From contig NZ_JALLPO010000025.1 in assembly GCF_023276435.1 (NCBI RefSeq), forward strand, positions 1 to 64,000: DNA of 64,000 bases, in the 5' to 3' direction. The notes below the pieces were generated by a model. It was not told the origin of the DNA and did not search any database. It saw nothing but the letters and a program-made list of their open reading frames with translations. Shown one piece after another: positions 33,419-41,127 of this stretch. Position 1 is the stretch's first letter. Every line of letters starts with the position of its first letter. This DNA is from Sphaerisporangium perillae. GTDB lineage: Bacteria; Actinomycetota; Actinomycetes; Streptosporangiales; Streptosporangiaceae. A program made the translations under genes and the position numbers.

Positions 33419-34699
33419 ATGGCGGGGGAAAGAACACCTGGACGGGTCTGGATCATCTGGGCGACCGGCGTTCTCGCCTACGCCGTCGCCGTCTTCCACC
33501 GCCAGTCGCTCGGCGTCGCCGGCATCGAGGCGGGCCTGCGGCTCGGCGTCGGCGCCACCGGGCTGTCGGTGATCGCCATGCTCCAGATCCTGGTCTACGC
33601 CGGGATGCAGATCCCCGTCGGCATGCTCGTCGACCGGCTCGGCTCCAAGCGCATGCTGCTCATCGGCGCCGGCGTCATGGCCTGCGGCCAGCTCCTGTTC
33701 GCCGTGTCCGGCGGGCTGCTGGAAGCCATCGGCGGGCGGGTACTGGTGGGCTGCGGCGACGCCATGACCTTCATCAGCGTCATCCGGCTCGTCAACATCT
33801 GGTTCCCGGGCCGGCATAACCCGCTGATCGCCCAGCTCACCGGCCTGCTCGGCCAGCTCGGCGCCATCGCCTCCGCCGTGCCGCTCATCCAGGGCCTGCA
33901 CCGGTACGGCTGGACGCCCACGTTCCTGGCCGCCGCCGCGGTGGGCGCGCTCTCCCTGATGCTCGTGGCGGCCGCCCTGCGCGACTCCCGCCCCGCCGTG
34001 GCGCCCGAACGGCCACAAGTGCGCGAGGCGTGGGCCGAGCCGGGGACCCGCCTCGGCATGTGGACCCACGCGGCCACCCAGTCGTCCTCGGCCGCGTTCC
34101 TTCTGCTGTGGGGCTACCCGTTCCTCGTCGAGGGCCAGGGACTGCGGCCCGAGACGGCGGGCGTGCTGCTGAGCGCGATGACGCTGGCCGGCATGGTCTT
34201 CGGGCCGGTCCTCGGCTATCTCGCCGGCCGCCACCCCTTCCACCGGTCGCGGATGGTGCTCATCGTCATCGGCTCCACCGCCGCCGCCTGGAGCACGGTG
34301 CTGCTGTGGCCGGGACGCGCGCCGCTGTGGCTGCTCGTGGCGCTGGTCATCGTGCTGGCCTGGAACGGCCCCGGCTCCATGATCGGGTTCGACTACGCCC
34401 GCACCTTCAACCCGAGCGCGCGCATCGGCGTGGCCACCGGCATCGTCAACGGCGGCGGCTTCACCGCCACCATGTCACTGATCGCCCTCATCGGCATCGG
34501 CCTGGACCTGCGCGGCGGCACCGGCCTTTCCGCCTACCGATTGGCGTTCGCCATGCAGTACCCCATCTGGATCATCGGCGCCGTCCAGGTGCTGCGCTAC
34601 CGGGGCAAGGCGCGCAGGCTCATCGCCGAGCTCAGTGAAGGGCTCGGGGAAGTGGGCGGTGCCGATCAGCCCGCCGCGGCCACGCGCCCTGCGCAGTAG
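33419..34699 (+). CDS. MFS transporter
   Basis: 426 residues, 12 hydrophobic segments. The N-terminal half shows RVWIIWATGVLAYAVAVFHR with MQIPVGMLVDRLGSKRMLL (motif A, DRxGxK/R). The family resembles uncharacterised sugar-phosphate/nitrate-like permeases, not a known drug exporter. The last ~75 codons are antisense to the extended C-terminus of the metallohydrolase frame at 34475. The transcript appears leaderless. Confidence 0.82.
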   Translation: MAGERTPGRVWIIWATGVLAYAVAVFHRQSLGVAGIEAGLRLGVGATGLSVIAMLQILVYAGMQIPVGMLVDRLGSKRMLLIGAGVMACGQLLFAVSGGLLEAIGGRVLVGCGDAMTFISVIRLVNIWFPGRHNPLIAQLTGLLGQLGAIASAVPLIQGLHRYGWTPTFLAAAAVGALSLMLVAAALRDSRPAVAPERPQVREAWAEPGTRLGMWTHAATQSSSAAFLLLWGYPFLVEGQGLRPETAGVLLSAMTLAGMVFGPVLGYLAGRHPFHRSRMVLIVIGSTAAAWSTVLLWPGRAPLWLLVALVIVLAWNGPGSMIGFDYARTFNPSARIGVATGIVNGGGFTATMSLIALIGIGLDLRGGTGLSAYRLAFAMQYPIWIIGAVQVLRYRGKARRLIAELSEGLGEVGGADQPAAATRPAQ

Positions 34700-35395
34700 C
34701 GCCTGCCGCGTCCCGATCCCCCGCTCCGGGTCCTCGTCGTGGACGTAGCCGATGGCCGGGTCGGCGAGCTGGACGGGATGCAGGATCACATCGCCCGTCA
34801 GCGTCAGCGGGCCCACCTCGACCACCTGATGGCCCGGCGTGTGGCCGGGAGCCAGGAAGACCCGCACGCCGGGGGCCACCTCGGCCCCCCCTTCCACGGC
34901 GTCCACCAGCCCGGTCAGCGGGCGCAGGACCCGTTCGAGGATCGGGTTCGGCCCGGCGCCCTCGATCCAGTCGATCTCGGCCCGCTGGAGGACGTGCCGG
35001 GCGTTGGGGAAGGCCGGAACCCCGTCGGTGACGGCCCCGGCGGCGTGGTCGCTGTGCAGGTGGGTGAGCACCACCGTGTCGATGTCCGCAGGCTGGAGGC
35101 CCACCGCGGCGAGCTCGGCCACCAGCCCGCCGGGCACGGGCGCCCAGTTGGCCGCCGGCGAGTCCGCCCCGCCGATCCCGGTGTCCACCAGGACCGTCCC
35201 CCCGGTGGGCAGGCGTAGCAGGTAGCACCGGAAGTGCAGGATCCATTCGTCGCCGTCGAGCAGGGCCCGATGCTCGGCCGACCACCCGGTGAACTTCTCC
35301 CGCAGCGGCGTGCGAAGCTCACCACCCATCGGGCCCACCGCGTCGCGGAGCGGGACCACCTCCACACCGGCGATCAGCCTGGCCGCGTATGACAT
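34475..35395 (-). CDS. MBL-fold metallohydrolase with overrun 3' end
   Basis: 306 residues as read. The metal motif TVVLTHLHSDHAAGAVTDG (HxHxDH) and FLAPGHTPGHQVV are complete, and GLIGTAHFPEPF supplies the last ligand region near residue 240. Family proteins end soon after this point. Here the frame continues ~60 residues into the opposing MFS gene with no homology-like features (GADDPDGVLHGERQSVGGKA), giving a 225-nt tail-to-tail overlap. The catalytic domain looks intact. It probably hydrolyses a lactone or ester; cytoplasmic. Confidence 0.78.
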   Translation of the reverse strand: MSYAARLIAGVEVVPLRDAVGPMGGELRTPLREKFTGWSAEHRALLDGDEWILHFRCYLLRLPTGGTVLVDTGIGGADSPAANWAPVPGGLVAELAAVGLQPADIDTVVLTHLHSDHAAGAVTDGVPAFPNARHVLQRAEIDWIEGAGPNPILERVLRPLTGLVDAVEGGAEVAPGVRVFLAPGHTPGHQVVEVGPLTLTGDVILHPVQLADPAIGYVHDEDPERGIGTRQALLRRARGRGGLIGTAHFPEPFTELGDEPARLAPVAQHLDGADDPDGVLHGERQSVGGKAGAAAQVQADADEGDQ

Positions 35396-35452
35396 CGAAC
35401 TCCCCCAACTCTGGACGCCTGCCCCCAGCTTGGCACGGCAGGGACCCGCGGA

Positions 35453-35575
35453 TCACTCCCACGCGTCGTGGGCGAGCACGGCGAGCTGGATCCGGTTGGC
35501 CGGCCCGAGCTTGGCCAGCGCGCTGGAGATGTGCGCCTTGACCGCGCCCACCGACATGTACAGGCGCTGGGCTGC
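35453..35575 (-). pseudogene. LuxR-type helix-turn-helix C-terminal remnant
   Basis: The minus strand encodes RLYMSVGAVKAHISSALAKL followed by GPANRIQLAVLAHDAWE and a TGA, the last two helices and tail of a NarL/LuxR response regulator. Nothing upstream matches the first HTH helix or a receiver domain, and the sequence changes abruptly at about 35575. It is a 3' fragment of a lost regulator gene. Confidence 0.75.
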
Positions 35576-35578
35576 ACA

Positions 35579-35602
35579 CCCTCCGGCGGGATTCGCACCC
35601 GC
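35579..35602 (-). other. tRNA 3'-end-like fragment beside the regulator remnant
   Basis: On the minus strand GCGGG-TGCGAAT-CCCGC (35602-35586) forms a 5-bp stem with a 7-nt loop like a T-arm (TTCGAAT with one change), and CGGAGGG follows where an acceptor strand would be. No matching 5' acceptor, D-arm or anticodon arm was found further upstream. It may be a tRNA end left by a mobile element or a chance resemblance. Confidence 0.25.
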
Positions 35603-35987
35603 GATCGCCCCTGGCCGACCCCGCCATCGACCATCATCTTCCGCCGGCGTTCCCGCCCGGGATCAGCGATCGGGCTTGCGCGGGGACCGGTCGGTGCTGT
35701 TATGTTGTAAGTGGCTCTCCAGCGAGGTCGACTCGATCCCTCGCCGTTCCAGAGCCGTTCAACTCATCTTTCGCCGCCCCGCTGAGGGCAGGCATCTCGC
35801 GCCGATCACTTGATCGGTCGCAGGTCCCGGCCGAAGGTCATCGCCGTCGCCGCCTGGTGTTCCGGCATGTCCGGACGATTCCTCCGTGCGATCTCGACGA
35901 TCCCCTGTGCGACTCCGTCGTACGGCCTCCGGCGCGTTCCCGCCGACCGGCTCAGCCCCGCGTGCGGCCCATCCCCAAGGACAAATC
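35603..35987. other. Leader region of the rho gene
   Basis: About 385 nt without a gene. A TATGTT at about 35701 could be a -10 element, leaving a leader of roughly 280 nt. The leader has several small hairpins and a C-rich, G-poor part (e.g. CCTCCGTGCGATCTCGACGA at about 35881), the sort of sequence on which Rho could terminate its own transcript. That role is inference. Confidence 0.35.
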
Positions 35988-37154
35988 ATGACTCTGACCA
36001 TCGAAGCGCCCGCGAGGAACACCTCGCAGGCATCACAGAAAAGGACGCGCCGGCGCACTCCGACCGGCGAACCGGACGGCCGGATCGAGCAGGTGTCCGG
36101 CCTGCTCGACATCCGCGACAAGGCCGCCTTCATCAGGACCGGCGGCCACCTGCCGGGCGAAAAGGACGCCCGCCTGTCCCTCGCGCAGGTCAAGGAGCTC
36201 GACCTGCGCCCCGGAGACCTGCTGGTGGCGCGCACGCGCGGAGCCGGCGGCGCCGCCGAGGTGGTGTCCGTCGACGGCGAGAAGCCCGGGCAGGCCAGGC
36301 CGCACTTCGCCGCCATGACACCGGTCCACCCGCACGACCGCCTGCTGCTGGAGACCGGATCCGCGGTCACCCGCCTGATCGATCTCCTGGCCCCCGTCGG
36401 CAAGGGGCAGCGCGGGCTGATCGTCGCACCGCCCAAGGCGGGCAAGACCATGGTGCTCAAGGCGATCGCCGAGGCCGTCACGAGGAACCACCCCGACAGC
36501 CATCTCATGGTGGTCCTCGTCGGCGAGCGGCCCGAGGAGGTCACCGACTTCCGCGAATCCGTGCACGGCGAGGTGATCGCCTCCACGTTCGACCGGCCGG
36601 AGCGCGACCACACCCTGATCGCCGAGCTGGCGGTCGAGCGGGCCAAGCGGCTGGCCGAACGCGGGAGCGACGTCGTCGTCCTGCTGGACTCGCTGACCCG
36701 GCTCGGCCGGGCCTACAACGTCATCGCGCCGAACGGCGGCAAGACCCTCACGGGAGGCGTCGACGCCCAGGCCGTCTACCTGCCGAAACGGCTCTTCGGC
36801 GCTGCTCGCGCGACCCGTGAGGGCGGCTCGCTCACGATCCTCGCGACCGCTCTGGCCGAGACCGGCTCGCGGATGGACGACTACTTCTACGAGGAGTTCA
36901 AAGGGACGGGGAACATGGAGCTCCGGCTCAGCCGGGCGCTCGCCGAGCATCGCCTGTTCCCCGCCATCGACGTGGCCGCCTCCGGAACCCGCCGCGAGGA
37001 GCTGCTCCTCGCCGGTGACGAGCGCGAGATCGTCTGGAAGCTCCGGCGCGTGCTGTCCGGCCTGGACCGCGAGCAGGCCCTCTCCGTGCTCCTCGACCGC
37101 CTCCGCGAGACGCCCTCGAACGCCGCCTTCCTGCGGCAGGTCGCGACCTCGTAA
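35988..37154 (+). CDS. rho: Short transcription termination factor Rho
   Basis: 388 residues, ATG with AAGGA 6 nt upstream. Residues ~30-110 are the primary RNA-binding cold-shock-like domain (GRIEQVSGLLDIRDKAAFIR). The ATPase has Walker A APPKAGKTM (K153), Walker B VVVLLDSLTRLGRAYN, and downstream GGVDAQAVYLPKRLFGAARA, ATALAETGSRMDDYFYEEFK with GTGNMELRLSR. All catalytic and secondary-site motifs appear present. Housekeeping actinobacterial Rho carries a long N-terminal helical/disordered extension (total ~600-700 residues), absent here, so this is likely a second, accessory Rho. Its role could be local termination or silencing of foreign DNA; this is inference. Confidence 0.9.
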   Translation: MTLTIEAPARNTSQASQKRTRRRTPTGEPDGRIEQVSGLLDIRDKAAFIRTGGHLPGEKDARLSLAQVKELDLRPGDLLVARTRGAGGAAEVVSVDGEKPGQARPHFAAMTPVHPHDRLLLETGSAVTRLIDLLAPVGKGQRGLIVAPPKAGKTMVLKAIAEAVTRNHPDSHLMVVLVGERPEEVTDFRESVHGEVIASTFDRPERDHTLIAELAVERAKRLAERGSDVVVLLDSLTRLGRAYNVIAPNGGKTLTGGVDAQAVYLPKRLFGAARATREGGSLTILATALAETGSRMDDYFYEEFKGTGNMELRLSRALAEHRLFPAIDVAASGTRREELLLAGDEREIVWKLRRVLSGLDREQALSVLLDRLRETPSNAAFLRQVATS

Positions 37155-37176
37155 CCGCCCTGACCGTCGTGAGAGG

Positions 37177-37812
37177 TCAGTAAGCGACGCCGACCGCCTG
37201 CTTGACGGTGGCCGGGTCGTCCAGGAAGGACAGCATCGCGTGGGCGAGGTCGGCGCGCGAAATGAAGCGCCCGCGCGACACGTTGCCGCCGACGACGCGC
37301 CGGTAGGTGCCGGTGTACGGCTTGTCGGTCAGCCGGGGCGGGCGCACGATCGTCCACTCCACGGGGCTGCGCCGCACCTCCTCCTCCATCGCGCCGAGGT
37401 CGGCGTACACCTCGCGCAGGAGGCGCTTCAGCAGCGGAAGCACCACCGACCGGTAGATGAAGGGCTCCCCCTCGGGGAGCGGGCCGGCCGGGACGGCGCT
37501 GAGGACGACGAGCCGGCGCACGTCATTGGTCTCCATCGCGCGCAGGATCGAGCCCAGCGCGGCCGAGGCGATGCCCGCTTCCCCCCTGCTGTTGGGCCCG
37601 AGCGCCGAGATCACGGCGTCGCGGCCGGCGAGCGCGGGGCGCAGCGCGTCCGGGCCGGTCACGTCGGCGGTGATCACCTGGAGCGCGGAGTGGCTGATGG
37701 ACAGGCGGGCCGGATCGCGGACCACGGCCGTGACCTGGTGCCCAGCGTCCAGCGCCTGCCGGACGACCTCCTTGCCCGTGCGGCCGGTCGCTCCGAAAAC
37801 GGTGAGCTTCAT
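37177..37812 (-). CDS. NmrA-like NAD(P)-binding protein
   Basis: 211 residues from ATG 37812 (LTVFGATGRTGKEVVRQALD is the first strand and Gly-rich loop). The atypical SDR features are VTAVVRDPARL, VISALGPNS and EWTIVRPPRLTDKPYTG; there is no clear catalytic YxxxK. Relatives are redox-sensing or flavin-reductase-like proteins. A 12-bp palindrome precedes it and a TetR gene is divergent. Confidence 0.85.
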   Translation of the reverse strand: MKLTVFGATGRTGKEVVRQALDAGHQVTAVVRDPARLSISHSALQVITADVTGPDALRPALAGRDAVISALGPNSRGEAGIASAALGSILRAMETNDVRRLVVLSAVPAGPLPEGEPFIYRSVVLPLLKRLLREVYADLGAMEEEVRRSPVEWTIVRPPRLTDKPYTGTYRRVVGGNVSRGRFISRADLAHAMLSFLDDPATVKQAVGVAY

Positions 37813-37832
37813 GAGACGTCCCCCGTATGTTG

Positions 37833-37844
37833 GTGAGTACTCAC
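37833..37844. promoter_or_regulatory. Likely TetR operator, GTGAGTACTCAC
   Basis: A perfect 12-bp palindrome with an extra TCA after it, lying between the divergent NmrA-like and TetR genes, 21 nt from the former's start. TGAGT(A)CTCA-type sites are common for TetR proteins. Confidence 0.7.
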
Positions 37845-37916
37845 TCACATCATAGGATGACTACCCGTTCCGTACGCGGCCAAAAGCCGCACCGGCCGAG
37901 AGGACCAGTCATCCAG

Positions 37917-38531
37917 ATGCCCCAGCCGCGCACGGCCGCAGGCGCCCGCACCCGCCGGCGCATCCTGGACTCCGCCGAGCACCTCATGCGGACCATGGGG
38001 CTCTCCCGCGTCACCACCAAGGAGATCGCCCGCGAGGCCGGGTGCTCGGAGGCGGCCCTCTACCGCCACTTCACCGGCAAGGAAGAGCTGTTCGTCGCCG
38101 TCCTGCGGGAGCGGCTGCCCGCGCTCGGCTCGGTGATCGGCAGGTTGTCCGCCGACCCTGGCGAGCGGACGACCGAAGAGTGCCTCACCGAGATCGCCCG
38201 CACCGCGACGCTGTTCTACGAGGCGAGCATGCCGATCGGCTCGTCCCTGTTCGCCGAGCCCGCCCTGCTCCAGCGTCACCGCGACGAGCTGCGCAAGCTC
38301 GGCGCGGGCCCGCACAAGCCGCTGGAGGCGCTCGCCGGGTACCTGCGCGCCCTGCGCGACGCAGGCCGCGTCCGCGCCGGCACCGACCCGGACGCGGCGG
38401 CGTCGCTGCTCCTCGGCGCCTGCTACCAGCGGGCCTTCCTGCGGCTGTTCGTCGGCGAGGAGGCCTCGCCGGGAAGCGCCGACGACTTCGCGGCGGGCCT
38501 GGTCCGCACGCTCCTCGGCGGCATCGGCTGA
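37917..38531 (+). CDS. TetR-family regulator
   Basis: 204 residues from ATG 37917 (AGAGGA about 12 nt upstream). An ATG at 37857 would add 20 residues but has no ribosome site. HTH: ARTRRRILDSAEHLMRTMGL, SRVTTKEIAREAGCSEAALY then RHFTGKEELFVAVLRERL. The C-terminal domain is of the TetR_C type that binds hydrophobic ligands (ETTFYEASMP-like region; AASLLLGACYQRAFLRLFVG). It probably controls the divergent NmrA-like gene and itself. Confidence 0.87.
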   Translation: MPQPRTAAGARTRRRILDSAEHLMRTMGLSRVTTKEIAREAGCSEAALYRHFTGKEELFVAVLRERLPALGSVIGRLSADPGERTTEECLTEIARTATLFYEASMPIGSSLFAEPALLQRHRDELRKLGAGPHKPLEALAGYLRALRDAGRVRAGTDPDAAASLLLGACYQRAFLRLFVGEEASPGSADDFAAGLVRTLLGGIG

Positions 38532-38580
38532 CGTCCGGCCCCCGGGATGCCCCGGAGGCCGTGAAGATCGCCCTGGGGAT

Positions 38581-39906
38581 CTAGGCGGTCTCTGACGTCT
38601 CCGCGTCGCCGATCCAGGAGCCGTGGAAACCGGCCGGGACACGGCGCGGGAGCCGTACGGAGGCGACGAAGTCCAGCCCTCCGGCGTCGAGCACGAGCAG
38701 CTCCGAGCCGGCTCCCGCGTGGTCGGTGACGATCGACAGCAGGTAACCGTCGTCCTCCGACCGCGCGCCCGCGGCGGGCACGAACACCGCCTCGCCGGGC
38801 TCCGCGCCGAGATCCCGTACCTGGGAGGCGCCGGTCCCGGTGTCGTACTTCACCACCGCGTCGCCGGACACGGCGTACAGGAACCTGCTGGGACGGCCGA
38901 CCCGGGAATCGTCGAGCGTCGGGAACTCCACCTTGCGGTCGTCGAGCTGCTGCTCCGTGACCGTGCCGCGGGCCGGGTCGAGCACCCACCGGTGCAGGAC
39001 GGCGCCGCCCGTGTCCGCCGCCGGGTTGTCGCTGCCGCCGATGCGCGGCCAGATCTCGGCGAAGGCGCCCCGCGAGTAGCGGACCGCGTCCAGCACCACC
39101 CGGCCGGAGGCGTCCTCGCGGGCGTTGCCGACATGGAACACGTAGCACGGGTCGACGTCGAACCAGGTCACGCGCCCGCCGCAGTCCATCACGCCGATGC
39201 GGGCCCCGTAGGCGTCGTCCCACCGGAACGGCATGCCCTGCCCGAGGAGGTCCAGGTCGAAGACGACGGGCAGGTCCAGCCATACGACGTGGTTCTCGGT
39301 GATCGCGAAGTCGTGGACCATCGTCGGCCCGGGGACGTCCACGACACGGCTCTCGACCAGCTCGCCGGCGGCGGACAGGCGGTGGTAGGTGAGGTAGGGG
39401 TCGAAGAAGCCGTACCCGAAGAAGTGCAGCTCCCCGGTGACCGGATCCTGCTTAGGGTGCGCCGTCATCGCGGTGGTCAGCCGCCCGCCGAAGTCGCACG
39501 GCCCGACCGTGTCCAGCTCCGGGGTCATCTCGTACGGCAGGCCGACCTCGACCAGGGCGAGGATCTTCCCCGCGTGGTGGACGACGTGGGTGTTGGCGGG
39601 GACGGCCGCGAGGTCGATGCCGTCGGGGCCGACGAGGGATGCGCCGCCGGTGAAGGCGCGGGTGCGCACCCACCGGTTGCGGTACCACTCGGCGCGGCCG
39701 TCGCGGAGCCGGATCCCGTGGATCATGCCGGGGCCGGTGAACCAGTGGCCGGGATCCTGGCCCGGCAGCGGGTTCGGGCCGTTGCGGAAGTAGCGGCCGC
39801 TGAGCTCGGCGGGGAGGGCGCCGGTGACCGGCAGGTCGAGCGCACCGATCTCGTCGGGGACGGGGGCGAGGTTGCCGGTCAGGTAGGTGGGCGTGGCGGT
39901 GGTCAT
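38581..39906 (-). CDS. Carotenoid cleavage oxygenase
   Basis: 441 residues from ATG 39906 (GGAGG 7 nt upstream). RPE65/CCD family marks: GRYFRNGPNPLP, HWFTGPGMIHGIRLRDGRA, and four spaced His likely binding the iron, in MTAHPKQDP, MVHDFAIT, VFHVGNA and GFHGSW. EDASGRVVLDAV and RFLYAV lie on propeller blades. It cleaves a double bond of a carotenoid or stilbenoid with O2. No carotenoid genes are adjacent. A small membrane protein follows upstream on the same strand, both facing a PadR gene. Confidence 0.9.
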   Translation of the reverse strand: MTTATPTYLTGNLAPVPDEIGALDLPVTGALPAELSGRYFRNGPNPLPGQDPGHWFTGPGMIHGIRLRDGRAEWYRNRWVRTRAFTGGASLVGPDGIDLAAVPANTHVVHHAGKILALVEVGLPYEMTPELDTVGPCDFGGRLTTAMTAHPKQDPVTGELHFFGYGFFDPYLTYHRLSAAGELVESRVVDVPGPTMVHDFAITENHVVWLDLPVVFDLDLLGQGMPFRWDDAYGARIGVMDCGGRVTWFDVDPCYVFHVGNAREDASGRVVLDAVRYSRGAFAEIWPRIGGSDNPAADTGGAVLHRWVLDPARGTVTEQQLDDRKVEFPTLDDSRVGRPSRFLYAVSGDAVVKYDTGTGASQVRDLGAEPGEAVFVPAAGARSEDDGYLLSIVTDHAGAGSELLVLDAGGLDFVASVRLPRRVPAGFHGSWIGDAETSETA

Positions 39907-39935
39907 TGAGGTGCCTCCAGATGATGGTGCGGGGC

Positions 39936-40307
39936 TCAGACCGCGTGGCGGGCGGCGACGACCGTGGGGTGGCGGACGGTGAAGAGCGCGGGCAGGACGA
40001 AGCTCAGCACCTTGATCGAGATGACGGCGACCGTCGCGTGCGGGGCGCTGTGCAGCAGGAACGTCAGGGAGACGGCGGCGATGACGAAGGCGGCGCCCCA
40101 GACCGAGGTGATGACCGCGTTGACCCGGTAGAACACCGGCGTGTCCCACATCTCACGCGAGGTCATGCTCCGGGCGATGCCGAGGGTGAAGGGCCTGCGG
40201 AGGGCCGGAGAGCCCAGGGCGGTCAGCGCCAGCCACGCGTTGACCAGGGCGGGCCCGTACGGCATGAGGACGATCCATGGGAGGAACCCGAGGAGGCTGC
40301 GGAGCAT
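39936..40307 (-). CDS. Small membrane protein upstream of the carotenoid oxygenase gene
   Basis: 123 residues with about three hydrophobic helices (LLGFLPWIVLMPYGPALVNA; ITSVWGAAFVIAAVSLTFLL; VISIKVLSFVLPALF). No family is recognised. It lies 30 nt before the oxygenase gene on the same strand and behind the PadR operator, so the two are probably one PadR-controlled operon. Confidence 0.65.
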   Translation of the reverse strand: MLRSLLGFLPWIVLMPYGPALVNAWLALTALGSPALRRPFTLGIARSMTSREMWDTPVFYRVNAVITSVWGAAFVIAAVSLTFLLHSAPHATVAVISIKVLSFVLPALFTVRHPTVVAARHAV

Positions 40308-40323
40308 TTCGGTGACCTTTTCG

Positions 40324-40386
40324 ACATTCCACTGTAGACATGTCGAAGCTAGAAGGTTCTATATCGACATGTCAATAGTGGAATGT
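40324..40386. promoter_or_regulatory. Long inverted repeat, probable PadR operator
   Basis: Two 23-bp arms (40324-40346 and 40364-40386) are mirror copies except for 3 central bases: ACATTCCACT-n3-GACATGTCGA and its complement, 17 nt apart. It fills the space between the divergent membrane-protein gene and the PadR gene. Each arm contains ACATGT-type half sites usual for PadR binding. Confidence 0.8.
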
Positions 40387-40962
40387 ATGATCGGCTCCAT
40401 GAGCCTCCGACACGCACTGCTCGGCCTGCTCGCCGAAGGCCCGGCGAGCGGTTACGACCTGCTGAAGATCTTCAATATCTCCCTGGCCAACGTGTGGCCG
40501 GCGACGCAGAGCCAGGTCTACACCGAGCTCTCCCGCCTCGCCGACGCCGGGATGGTCAAAGTGGCCGCCGAAGGGCCGCGCGGGCGCAAGGAGTACGCCA
40601 TCGAGGAGGCGGGGCTCACCGAGCTGCGCCACTGGCTGACGGAGGTCGAGCCCGTCGGGACCGAGCGCAGCGACCTGCTCCTGCGCGTCTTCTTCCTCGG
40701 CCAGGTCATCCCCGAGCAGGCCCGCACCTACCTGCGGCGGCGCGCCGAGTCGGCGGCCGGCACCCATGAGAGGCTGAGCGGGCTGGGCGAAATGGTGGAT
40801 CAGGGCCAGGACGACCTGTCGGTCTACGGCCGCATCGCGCTGGAGTGGGGGCTGCGGTACAGCGCCATGCAGCGCGAGTGGGCCGAATGGGCCGAAGGCG
40901 AGGTGGATCGCATCTCCCGCTCGCGCGGATCGCGGACGGGTGAGCGGGAATGCCCGGCCTGA
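40387..40962 (+). CDS. PadR-family regulator
   Basis: 191 residues from ATG 40387, directly after the inverted repeat (GTGGAA is a weak ribosome site; ATG 40399 is an alternative). The winged helix reads MSLRHALLGLLAEGPASGYD, NISLANVWPATQSQVYTELS and GRKEYAIEEAGLTEL; a C-terminal helical Vir_act_alpha_C domain (RVFFLGQVIPEQARTYLRRR) forms the dimer. It probably represses itself and the oxygenase operon in response to a small phenolic or terpenoid-type ligand. Confidence 0.9.
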   Translation: MIGSMSLRHALLGLLAEGPASGYDLLKIFNISLANVWPATQSQVYTELSRLADAGMVKVAAEGPRGRKEYAIEEAGLTELRHWLTEVEPVGTERSDLLLRVFFLGQVIPEQARTYLRRRAESAAGTHERLSGLGEMVDQGQDDLSVYGRIALEWGLRYSAMQREWAEWAEGEVDRISRSRGSRTGERECPA

Positions 40963-41070
40963 GCTCGTCACGACCTGCACGACCAGGAGTGCCAGGCGTG
41001 AGGTCGTCACGACATACGTGACCGGGACGCCCGGAGACCCCCCGCCGCGCCGGAGGTCATGCCGTGGCAT

Positions 41071-41092
41071 CATGTTACTCGCGAGTAGCATG
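41071..41092. promoter_or_regulatory. Palindromic operator upstream of fadA-fadB
   Basis: CATG-T-TACTCGCGAGTA-G-CATG: a perfect 12-bp core with a matching CATG pair outside. It lies 36 nt before the thiolase start. TACT(N)AGTA dyads of this kind are known for TetR-type regulators of fatty-acid degradation in actinomycetes. No such regulator gene is adjacent, so the site should be read by a distant one. Confidence 0.75.
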
Positions 41093-41127
41093 TAGCTCGG
41101 AAGCCATCCAGCAGCGAGGAGCCAGCC

